Positions 1 to 5,202 of a stretch of DNA of 10,741 nucleotides are shown piece by piece; the first letter of the stretch is position 1; every line of letters begins with the position of its first letter. The stretch spans positions 1 to 10,741 of the forward strand of contig DHZF01000052.1 of assembly GCA_002414505.1 (NCBI GenBank), given 5' to 3'. The notes below the pieces were generated by a model. The model did not search any database and was not told where the DNA came from. It was given only the letters and a program-made list of their open reading frames with translations. A program made the position numbers and the translations under genes. The stretch is from Hyphomonas sp. UBA5111 (GTDB lineage: Bacteria > Pseudomonadota > Alphaproteobacteria > Caulobacterales > Hyphomonadaceae).

Positions 1-1
1 C

Positions 2-493
2 TCCTACTCCAAGGAAGACCTGCTGAAGTCAGGTGCGGGCGGCTATTTTGGCCCGGGCAATGCGCAATTGCCGATCCCGCCGATGCTGATGATGGACCGG
101 ATCACCGAGATCACCATGGATGGCGGCGAATTCGGCAAGGGCAGCGTGATCGGCGAACTCGACATCACCCCGGACCTCTGGTTCTTCGAATGCCATTTCC
201 CCGGTGACCCGGTCATGCCCGGCTGCCTTGGCCTCGACGCCATGTGGCAGGCCGTCGGCTACTGGCTCGGCTGGTCCGGCAGCCCCGGCAAGGGCCGCGC
301 GCTCGGCGTTGGCGAAGTGAAATTCACCGGCGAGATCACACCCGACAAGAATCTCGTGCGCTATGTCATCGACATCAAGCGCGTGCGCCGCGGCAAGCTG
401 AATCTCGGCATCGCCGATGGCCGCGTCTATGTTGACGATGAGCATGTCTACACCGCCTTCGACATGAAAGTCGGCCTGAAGAACGTCCTCTAG
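2..493 (+). CDS. fabA: 3-hydroxydecanoyl-ACP dehydratase/isomerase FabA (5' partial)
   Basis: FabA dehydrates 3-hydroxydecanoyl-ACP and isomerises trans-2- to cis-3-decenoyl-ACP, the branch point to unsaturated fatty acids, in the cytosol. The frame is open from base 2. The first visible residues, [11 protein letters not shown], align with the SYTKEDLL stretch near residue 7 of E. coli FabA, so only about 8 codons and the start lie outside the window; 163 residues are visible. The hot-dog-fold active site is intact: [12 protein letters not shown] carries the catalytic His (visible residue 65, codon 194-196), and CLGLDAMWQ carries the catalytic Asp (visible residue 79, codon 236-238). GVGEVKFTG and the C-terminal DMKVGL are also family hallmarks. 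Its TAG stop overlaps the stop of the opposite-strand esterase through CTAG at 490-493. No fabB follows, unlike many proteobacterial fabA loci. Identification is very secure. Confidence 0.97.
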   Translation, partial: SYSKEDLLKSGAGGYFGPGNAQLPIPPMLMMDRITEITMDGGEFGKGSVIGELDITPDLWFFECHFPGDPVMPGCLGLDAMWQAVGYWLGWSGSPGKGRALGVGEVKFTGEITPDKNLVRYVIDIKRVRRGKLNLGIADGRVYVDDEHVYTAFDMKVGLKNVL

Positions 494-1410
494 CGCTCGA
501 GTTTCTGCGCGCTGAAGAATTCCCAGATGAGTGTGCTGGCGTCGAAATTCTCGACGGGTATGTCGCTGCGCCGTGTGCCCCGGCCTCCGCCGGGCCAGGC
601 ATGTCCGCCCTCGGGCAGGCTGTACCAGAGCGTCGGCGCCTCGCAGCCCGTGCCCTGGCGCAGCGTATAGGCCGGCGTCGAAACCGCCTGCGCCTGACCG
701 CTGCATGCATTTGATTTCAGCCAATAGGACAAGGCGTAGTCTGCTGGCGCATAGGGCCGGTCATTCGGCGCAGACCTCAGCCCCCGCCCGGACCCGTTCC
801 CGCCAGAGGCCGGCACGCGCGTATCCTGTTCCCCGGTGATGATCAGCGCCGCAACCGGCGCTCCCGTCTTCACCTCATCCCCGAACATTGCGCCGACCAC
901 GGGCGCAATCGCGGCGACCTTGTGCGGCAACTCGCGCCCGATCCGATACGTCATCATTGCGCCGTTCGACATCCCGGTCACATAGACCCGTGACGGGTCC
1001 GCGACGCCGTCCGCAACCAGCCGGTCGATCAGGTCGGAGATGAAGCCGACATCATCCACGCGCTCTTCCAGCGCATAGGCGCAGCAATGGCCCGCATTCC
1101 AGGTCTTGAAGCGCCGCTTGCCTGACCCTTCCGGGTAAACCGCAACAAAGCCCTCCCGCTCCGCCAGCGTATTGAAGCCTGACATGGTCATGCCATTCTC
1201 GGAATTGCCGCCGCCGCCATGCAGCATGAGGACGAGAGGCGCCGGCCCTTTCAGGCTGCGCGGCGTATAAGTCAGGTAAGACCGCTCTGCCCCGCGGCTC
1301 AGCATCTGATGCTCGGTCAGTCCGGCCGCGGCCGGGGCAGTCGGCTCCGCGCTCGCACAGGCTGAAATCACCATCATCGCGGCGGCCATCGCCAATCCTG
1401 CATGTCTCAT
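490..1410 (-). CDS. Secreted/lipid-anchored LpqC-type esterase, PHB depolymerase family
   Basis: This is an alpha/beta-hydrolase of 306 aa related to the LpqC / esterase-PHB depolymerase / feruloyl esterase group. The N-terminus is a signal peptide (MRH, then a hydrophobic stretch to about residue 17) ending in ISAC, which fits a lipobox with Cys18 as the lipidated residue. Signal peptidase I cleavage after the nearby ASA is a possible alternative. Visible features are the oxyanion-hole motif LMLHGGGG (residues 61-68), the GMSNG nucleophile elbow with Ser148, the acid residue Asp196 in [10 protein letters not shown], and His270 in [17 protein letters not shown] (104-110) is also typical of the family. 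The start is supported by GGAGGA (plus-strand TCCTCC, 1417-1422) six bases upstream. It runs convergent to fabA and divergent from fabI. The substrate (polyester, aryl ester or sugar ester) cannot be decided from sequence. Confidence 0.88.
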   Translation of the reverse strand: MRHAGLAMAAAMMVISACASAEPTAPAAAGLTEHQMLSRGAERSYLTYTPRSLKGPAPLVLMLHGGGGNSENGMTMSGFNTLAEREGFVAVYPEGSGKRRFKTWNAGHCCAYALEERVDDVGFISDLIDRLVADGVADPSRVYVTGMSNGAMMTYRIGRELPHKVAAIAPVVGAMFGDEVKTGAPVAALIITGEQDTRVPASGGNGSGRGLRSAPNDRPYAPADYALSYWLKSNACSGQAQAVSTPAYTLRQGTGCEAPTLWYSLPEGGHAWPGGGRGTRRSDIPVENFDASTLIWEFFSAQKLER

Positions 1411-1462
1411 TGTTTGTCCTCCAAAATGCGTCCCAGAAAGGTTGAACGCGCCGCCGCGGGGA

Positions 1463-1525
1463 TTCCGTCGCGGAAGGTGAAAAGACGGTCTGAATCTTGA
1501 CGGAAGGACTGGCGATGCCTAGCGG
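1463..1525 (+). promoter_or_regulatory. Probable fabI promoter with upstream palindrome
   Basis: In the 153 bp between the divergent esterase and fabI genes, TTGACGG (1497-1503) matches the -35 box described for the Caulobacter housekeeping sigma factor (TTGACGS). After a 14-nt spacer, CCTAGCGG (1518-1525) half-matches the -10 consensus GCTANAWC. This would leave a leader of about 30 nt before the fabI ATG. Just upstream is a perfect palindrome, TTCCG-TCG-CGGAA (1463-1475). CGGAAGG occurs at 1471-1477 and again at 1501-1507, exactly 30 bp apart, the second copy overlapping the -35 box. The promoter call is an inference from motif matching. Confidence 0.35.
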
Positions 1526-1563
1526 TTCACCAAACAGATATTCACGAAGAGAGGCTTCCCCAC

Positions 1564-2379
1564 ATGGCTGATGACTGGACCCCGCCGGCAGGCGACCTGA
1601 TGAAAGGCAAGCGCGGCATCGTGATGGGCGTCGCCAACCAGAACTCGATCGCCTGGGGCATTGCCCGCCAGCTGGCCGCCCAGGGCGCCGAGATTGCGTT
1701 CACCTATCAGGGCGACAGTTTGGAGCGCCGCGTGCGCCCGCTGGTCGAATCCATCGGCATGGACACGATGATCCCCGCCGACGTCACTGATGATGCCTCG
1801 ATGGATGCCGCGTTCGACGCCATCAAGGCTAAATGGGGCAAGATCGATTTCCTCGTCCACTCCATCGCCTTTGCCGGCAAAGACGAGCTGCAGGGCTCTA
1901 TGGTCGCCAACACGACCCGCGAGGGCTTTCGCCGCGCGATGGACATTTCCGTCTACAGCTTCATCGATTGTGCCCGCCGCGCCAGCGAGATCATGCCGGA
2001 TGGGGGCGCGATGATCTGCATGACCTATCTCGGCGCCGAGCGCACCGTGCCCTCCTACAATGTGATGGGCGTCGCCAAGGCCGCGCTTGAAGCCGCGACC
2101 CGCTATGCGGCGCGCGACCTCGGCCCACAGGGCATCCGCGTCAACGCGATCTCGGCGGGTGCCATGCGCACGCTGTCGCTCGCAGGCATTCGCGGTGGCA
2201 AGAGCCTGATGGGGACCGGCCGCGACTGGTCTCTGCTCAAGGAAGACACGCGCATGGAAGGCGTCGCTGGCGCCGCGCTATACCTGCTGTCAGAGCTTGG
2301 CCACTCCGTCGCCGGTGAAGTCCACCATGTCGATGCCGGCTTCCACGTCGTCGGCGTCCCGGATTTGCCGGAAGACTGA
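1564..2379 (+). CDS. fabI: Enoyl-ACP reductase (NADH) FabI
   Basis: FabI reduces trans-2-enoyl-ACP, the last step of each type II fatty acid elongation cycle, and is the target of triclosan and isoniazid-like inhibitors. The 271-aa product has the FabI version of the Rossmann nucleotide motif (GVANQNSIAWGIA, residues 22-34) in place of the TGxxxGxG of classical SDRs. Other family features are HSIAFA (99-104), TYLGAER with Tyr155, and the catalytic Tyr165-x6-Lys172 in YNVMGVAKAALE. The C-terminal part (KEDTRMEGVAG and GEVHHVDAGFHVVGVP) resembles alphaproteobacterial FabI more than the E. coli enzyme. The ATG at 1564 has a purine-rich GAAGAGAGG (about 1547-1554) nine bases upstream and gives the family's normal N-terminus. 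It has its own upstream region and is followed by a long hairpin, so it is probably monocistronic. Confidence 0.95.
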   Translation: MADDWTPPAGDLMKGKRGIVMGVANQNSIAWGIARQLAAQGAEIAFTYQGDSLERRVRPLVESIGMDTMIPADVTDDASMDAAFDAIKAKWGKIDFLVHSIAFAGKDELQGSMVANTTREGFRRAMDISVYSFIDCARRASEIMPDGGAMICMTYLGAERTVPSYNVMGVAKAALEAATRYAARDLGPQGIRVNAISAGAMRTLSLAGIRGGKSLMGTGRDWSLLKEDTRMEGVAGAALYLLSELGHSVAGEVHHVDAGFHVVGVPDLPED

Positions 2380-2400
2380 TTCCTTCACTCCGATCTTGAC

Positions 2401-2443
2401 CCGTTGAGACCGCAAGACCATCTTGCCGTCTCAACGGAGTTTT
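2401..2443 (+). terminator. Probable fabI transcription terminator hairpin
   Basis: Two 16-nt arms (2401-2416 and 2422-2437) pair with a single C-C mismatch around a 5-nt loop. The 3' side continues as AGTTTT (2438-2443). The position, 21 bp after the fabI stop, and the strong stem fit an intrinsic terminator for fabI, although the T-run is only four long. A TTGACC box (2396-2401) with CATCTT 17 bp on (2419-2424) overlaps this repeat, so it could also be part of a promoter or operator for the next transcript. Confidence 0.6.
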
Positions 2444-2444
2444 G

Positions 2445-2474
2445 ATGATCCATTCCATATCCGAGTCCCGGTAA
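2445..2474 (+). CDS. Possible 9-codon leader ORF upstream of the topAI-like gene
   Basis: An ATG at 2445 is preceded by GGAG (2436-2439) at a 5-nt spacing, which is a better Shine-Dalgarno than the one in front of the following gene. It opens a 9-residue peptide, MIHSISESR, ending in TAA at 2472-2474. The stop is only 2 nt from the base of the next hairpin (2477-2517), a layout typical of leader-peptide control. E. coli topAI is also reported to have an upstream leader ORF (toiL), which makes the position suggestive. The peptide shows no similarity I can recognise, and an ORF this short can arise by chance. Half of its SD lies in the fabI terminator stem, so translation would need a transcript that starts at or after that stem. 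Confidence 0.3.
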   Translation: MIHSISESR

Positions 2475-2476
2475 GG

Positions 2477-2562
2477 GGCCTGCCGTTTCGGCGCTGATTT
2501 CCAGCGCAAGGCAGGCCGGCAAGAACGACGCCTGGCACGCCATCCGTGCCGGAAACGTTTTT
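2477..2562 (+). promoter_or_regulatory. Structured 5' leader, attenuator-like, ahead of topAI-like gene
   Basis: Two hairpins stand between the small upstream ORF and the coding region. The first has an outer stem GGCCTGCC/GGCAGGCC (2477-2484 with 2510-2517) and an inner stem GCGCTG/CAGCGC (2491-2496 with 2502-2507). The second has an 8-bp stem, CTGGCACG/CGTGCCGG (2532-2539 with 2545-2552, one G-U pair), and a CCATC loop. TTTTT (2558-2562) follows 5 nt later, so it resembles a weak intrinsic terminator inside the leader. CCGGCA (2516-2521), at the edge of the first hairpin, is also complementary to TGCCGG (2547-2552) in the second, so an alternative pairing exists. Regulation of the downstream gene is inferred; no known riboswitch class is recognised. 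Confidence 0.35.
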
Positions 2563-2610
2563 GCGCGCTGCATGCCCTTCATGCCGCGCCCGAATTTCGG
2601 ACCTTTACAC

Positions 2611-2868
2611 ATGGATATCTCACGCGCCGAACAGCGCATCCTTCACCTGCTCGCCCAGGGCGGGCATATCGACCTCACCCGCGACGAACACAGAAAACCA
2701 GCCGAACCGAAGTGTTTCACCCGAGACGGTTGGCGCTATGGCGGATTGGATTTGACCCTGTTTCGCAAGCTGAAGCGCAAACGGGCCATCGCCTCCCGCG
2801 GGGGCGGACCCTATCGCATCACCCGGCGGGGCCTGGATCTCGTCCGCGCCGAGCCTGACAATCGTTGA
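2611..2868 (+). CDS. YjhX/TopAI family protein (UPF0386), putative topoisomerase I inhibitor toxin
   Basis: This 85-aa protein closely matches the UPF0386/YjhX family in length and in landmark residues: the N-terminal MDISRAEQRILHLLAQGG, a central CFTRDGW, LTLFRKLKRK, then SRGGGPYRIT and the invariant end VRAEPDNR. E. coli YjhX, renamed TopAI, binds and inhibits DNA topoisomerase I and is neutralised by the adjacent acetyltransferase-like YjhQ. The ATG at 2611 is chosen because it gives exactly the family N-terminus and length. An in-frame ATG at 2572 would add 13 unsupported residues and has no ribosome binding site; the SD for 2611 is itself weak (GGA at 2599-2601). No YjhQ-like gene is adjacent on either side, so toxicity here is not established and the gene may be a solitary regulator. 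The fold is probably winged-helix-like, which is inference. Confidence 0.85.
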   Translation: MDISRAEQRILHLLAQGGHIDLTRDEHRKPAEPKCFTRDGWRYGGLDLTLFRKLKRKRAIASRGGGPYRITRRGLDLVRAEPDNR

Positions 2869-2881
2869 ATGAGACCAATCC

Positions 2882-2939
2882 GGAACTCCCGCAGGTGTGA
2901 CCTGTTGATAAGACAGATTCACTCACCCGCGGGAGTTCC
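2882..2939 (+). repeat. 16-bp inverted repeat covering the RBS of the next gene
   Basis: The arms 2882-2897 and 2924-2939 are complementary at 15 of 16 positions (one A-C mismatch), with the outer 11 bp perfect. The loop is 26 nt. The right arm contains GGGAG (2931-2935), the Shine-Dalgarno of the ATG at 2943, so the folded RNA would hide that site. A small alternative hairpin, CAGGT-GTG-ACCTG (2892-2904), uses part of the left arm. No T-run follows on either strand, so a terminator is unlikely. It could be a translational switch, a DNA operator or a dispersed repeat. Confidence 0.6.
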
Positions 2940-2942
2940 CCC

Positions 2943-3599
2943 ATGTCCAACATCTTTCTCATCGGCGCCACCGGCGGCGTTGGCAGCCGCCTTGGCCCGA
3001 AACTCGTAGACGCCGGCCACACGGTCAAAGGCCTGCACCGCAAGCCGGAACAGGCCGGAGACCTCCGCGACCAGGGCGTCGAGCCCGTCTTCGGCAACAT
3101 TATCGACATGAGCGCGGACGATCTCGCCAGCGCCATGACCGGCTGCGACGTCGCCGTCTTCTCCGCAGGCGCCGCCGGCAGTGGCCGCGACAAGACCACC
3201 GCCATCGACGGCGAAGGCCCGGAGAAACTGATCGAGGCGGCGCGCGCCACAGGCGTGAAGCGCATCTATCTCGTCTCGGTCATCATGGATGCCGGCCGCG
3301 ACCGCGACACGACGGAAGACTTCGAACACTACATGGCCATGAAACGCCGCGCCGATGCGGCCCTCGCCCAGAGCGGCATCGACTATGTCATCCTCCGTCC
3401 CGGCACGCTGAAGGATGATGATGGCGATGGCAAAGTGATGGCTGGCCGCGCGATCACCTATGGTGATGTCGCCCGGGGCAATGTCGCCGCCACGCTCGCC
3501 GAACTGATCGGGGTGCCGGAGATCACCAATGAGATCATCGAACTGACCAATGGCGACACACCCGTCTCCGATGCAGTCGCCAGCTTCAAACGGGGCTGA
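2943..3599 (+). CDS. Atypical SDR, NAD(P)H-binding Rossmann oxidoreductase
   Basis: This 218-aa cytosolic protein belongs to the NAD(P)H-binding atypical short-chain dehydrogenases (YwnB / biliverdin-reductase-B / NmrA-like group). The dinucleotide-binding loop GATGGVGSRL lies at residues 8-17 at the very N-terminus, followed by HRKPEQ near residue 32, where an Arg/Lys pair often contacts the NADP phosphate. LVSVIMDAG and YVILRPGTL are the usual core strands of this group. A clear YxxxK classical catalytic pair is not evident (YMAMKRR is present in the expected area). Substrate is unknown. GGGAG (2931-2935) is placed 7 nt before the ATG and is covered by the upstream inverted repeat. The IYD-like gene starts 50 bp downstream on the same strand, so the two are probably cotranscribed and may share redox chemistry. 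Confidence 0.82.
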   Translation: MSNIFLIGATGGVGSRLGPKLVDAGHTVKGLHRKPEQAGDLRDQGVEPVFGNIIDMSADDLASAMTGCDVAVFSAGAAGSGRDKTTAIDGEGPEKLIEAARATGVKRIYLVSVIMDAGRDRDTTEDFEHYMAMKRRADAALAQSGIDYVILRPGTLKDDDGDGKVMAGRAITYGDVARGNVAATLAELIGVPEITNEIIELTNGDTPVSDAVASFKRG

Positions 3600-3649
3600 C
3601 ACACCGCAGATGACACGCAATGATGCCTCTTCGATCCTGGAGGGGTATC

Positions 3650-4330
3650 ATGAAGACCACCGAAGACACCCACGTCCCGCTCACCGGCTTTCCGCATTAT
3701 CCGGAGGCCGGGATGCAGGCCCGTGCCCGCGCCTTTCATGACAGCATGGCGACGCGCCGCTCGGTCCGTGCCTTCTCTGACCAGCCCGTCCCCCGCGAAA
3801 TCATCAAAGCCTGTGTCGCGACCGCTGGCTCTGCCCCGTCCGGCGCCAATCACCAGCCCTGGTTCTTTGCCTGTGTGAACAGCGCCGAGAAAAAGCGCGA
3901 GATCCGCGAAGCTGCCGAAGCCGAGGAGCGCGAATTCTATTCAGGGCGCGCCGGCGAGGACTGGCTCGACGCCCTCGCCCCGATCGGCACCGATGCCGAC
4001 AAGCCCTATATGGAGACCGCGCCCTGGCTGATCTGCATCTTCGCCCAGCGCCGCGGCGGCGCGCATGAAGGCGAGGACCGCAAGAATTACTATATTCATG
4101 AAAGCGTCGGCATCGCGACCGGCCTGCTGATGGCGGCCTGTCACCAGGCAGGTCTCGCCACGCTGGTGCACACACCCAATCCGATGAAATTCCTGAACCG
4201 TATCTGCGACCGTCCGGATACGGAAAAACCCTTCCTGATCCTCGTCGCTGGCTATCCGGCAGACGGCGCCATGGTGCCAAAGCACGCGCTCGTCAAAAAG
4301 CCGCTCGATCAGATCATGAAGGTGCTCTAG
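3650..4330 (+). CDS. Nitroreductase-fold flavoprotein, iodotyrosine (halotyrosine) deiodinase-like
   Basis: The product is a 226-aa FMN enzyme of the nitroreductase superfamily. RRSVR (residues 36-40), [11 protein letters not shown] (61-71) and ESVGIATG (151-158) are the FMN/dimer motifs. Compared with human iodotyrosine deiodinase (IYD), it keeps the three lid residues that bind the halotyrosine zwitterion: Glu93 and Tyr97 in EEREFY (human Glu157/Tyr161) and Lys118 in DKPYMETAP (human Lys182 in KEYLDTAP). It also keeps TP at 175-176 and the C-terminal KPLDQIM. Bacterial IYD homologues dehalogenate halotyrosines reductively; that activity here is inferred. The start at 3650 is set by GGAGGGG (3639-3645); an in-frame ATG at 3620 lacks an SD. 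The stop shares CTAG with the convergent CAP gene. A general nitroreductase or BluB-like role is the alternative but fits the lid less well. Confidence 0.85.
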   Translation: MKTTEDTHVPLTGFPHYPEAGMQARARAFHDSMATRRSVRAFSDQPVPREIIKACVATAGSAPSGANHQPWFFACVNSAEKKREIREAAEAEEREFYSGRAGEDWLDALAPIGTDADKPYMETAPWLICIFAQRRGGAHEGEDRKNYYIHESVGIATGLLMAACHQAGLATLVHTPNPMKFLNRICDRPDTEKPFLILVAGYPADGAMVPKHALVKKPLDQIMKVL

Positions 4331-5163
4331 CCGCCTACGGTCACAGAGGGGCCGGGCAGGCGGATGGTGTAGAAGCTGCGGGGTTTCTCGCCAGGCTTGC
4401 GGCCCTCGGCGGCAATGTGGATGTCACCGCTGATGCCGTCCGGAATGCCCTGCCCCATCGGTAGTACGTCCCCGCTCGGCAATTCGGCGGCGAACTGCCG
4501 GAATCGCCAGCCATTCAACACCGGCATCTGCGCCACCCTGTCCCCGGCATACATCCGCACCGGCACATCCCGCGCAAGGCTGCCCGACAGGTTCAGGAAG
4601 CTTTGCGTCACCCAGACCCCGGTCTTGGTGCGCACGACGCCCATCGCCACATGGGTCGCCTCTTCGCTCATGATGTTTGCGTAATGGCCGGGGCTCTCCA
4701 TGAGATTCTTGTGCAGGCGGCGCACCGCCTCGCGCTTCAGATTCCATCGTCCGCGCACGACTTCCACCATGGCAACATTCTCGGCCGAATACTGGATGAT
4801 CGCCCGCCGGTCGAAGGCCGAGACCCGGTCCTGCGGTTCGCGCCCGTCCGGGCCGACATGACCGAAGAAGTCATTATAGGCCATGTCGAGACTGTGGAAT
4901 CGCGCCGTATTGCGCAGCGCCGGACGATAGATCAGCGCCGGCAGCCCTTCCTCTTTCCGGGCCGCATTTACCAGCCGCAGAAATTCCTGCTCCATATGCA
5001 CGTCAAAGGCATAGCCATCCGGCAGGTCCGCAAAACAGGGCTGCACCTGCTCCACATAGTCGGCCACAGCCGTACCGCGCGCCGTGAGGGCAAGGTCACA
5101 GGCAAAGGCCGGGAGGCCGGCCGCAAGCGCGGCAAGGCCGATAAGAAAGGTACGCAGGATCAT
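4327..5163 (-). CDS. Secreted CAP/SCP-domain protein
   Basis: This 278-aa exported protein has a signal peptide (MILRTF, a hydrophobic core, cleavage probably after AFA at residue 21) and a CAP (CRISP/Antigen 5/PR-1, SCP) domain at roughly residues 57-190. The hallmarks are [17 protein letters not shown] (61-77), His90 in [24 protein letters not shown] with Glu128, and [10 protein letters not shown] with His160; the paired His and Glu residues form the usual central cleft. The last 85 or so residues belong to no domain I recognise. Cys22 and Cys43 could form a disulphide in the periplasm. The residue before Cys22 pattern (AFAC) does not fit a lipobox. It is last in the minus-strand gene block, 39 bp after the nucleotidase, with no strong SD. 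Bacterial CAP proteins are poorly understood, so no substrate is proposed. Confidence 0.88.
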   Translation of the reverse strand: MILRTFLIGLAALAAGLPAFACDLALTARGTAVADYVEQVQPCFADLPDGYAFDVHMEQEFLRLVNAARKEEGLPALIYRPALRNTARFHSLDMAYNDFFGHVGPDGREPQDRVSAFDRRAIIQYSAENVAMVEVVRGRWNLKREAVRRLHKNLMESPGHYANIMSEEATHVAMGVVRTKTGVWVTQSFLNLSGSLARDVPVRMYAGDRVAQMPVLNGWRFRQFAAELPSGDVLPMGQGIPDGISGDIHIAAEGRKPGEKPRSFYTIRLPGPSVTVGG

Positions 5164-5202
5164 GTCTCGGCCAGTCTACAGGCGTCAACATGAACAGAAG
5201 TG

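Noticed and set aside
29..724. Long minus-strand open frame over fabA and the esterase 3' end
   Set aside because: It overlaps two genes with complete family motifs on other frames, and its translation is alanine/arginine-rich with no recognisable domain. It is a frame shadow typical of high GC.
1861..1890. Ala102 of FabI at the position of E. coli Gly93, where changes give triclosan resistance
   Set aside because: Alanine is common here in natural FabI proteins that remain triclosan-sensitive (for example S. aureus), so it carries no clear meaning.
2572..2610. Upstream in-frame ATG for the TopAI-like protein
   Set aside because: It would add 13 residues that the 85-aa family lacks, and there is no ribosome binding site before it.
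2385..2639. Minus-strand frame across the fabI-topAI intergenic region (84 codons)
   Set aside because: No SD, no similarity I recognise, and it runs through the hairpins and into the topAI-like gene. The hairpins explain the region better.
2611..2868. Complete toxin-antitoxin operon with a neighbour as antitoxin
   Set aside because: The downstream gene is a Rossmann oxidoreductase and not a GNAT acetyltransferase, and the long inverted repeat separates them.
3620..3649. Upstream in-frame ATG for the IYD-like protein
   Set aside because: The strong GGAGGGG at 3639-3645 would lie inside the coding region; the ATG at 3650 is correctly spaced from it.
4603..5193. 196-codon plus-strand frame opposite the CAP-domain gene
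   Set aside because: The minus strand carries a signal peptide and a full CAP domain, while the plus frame has no recognisable motif.
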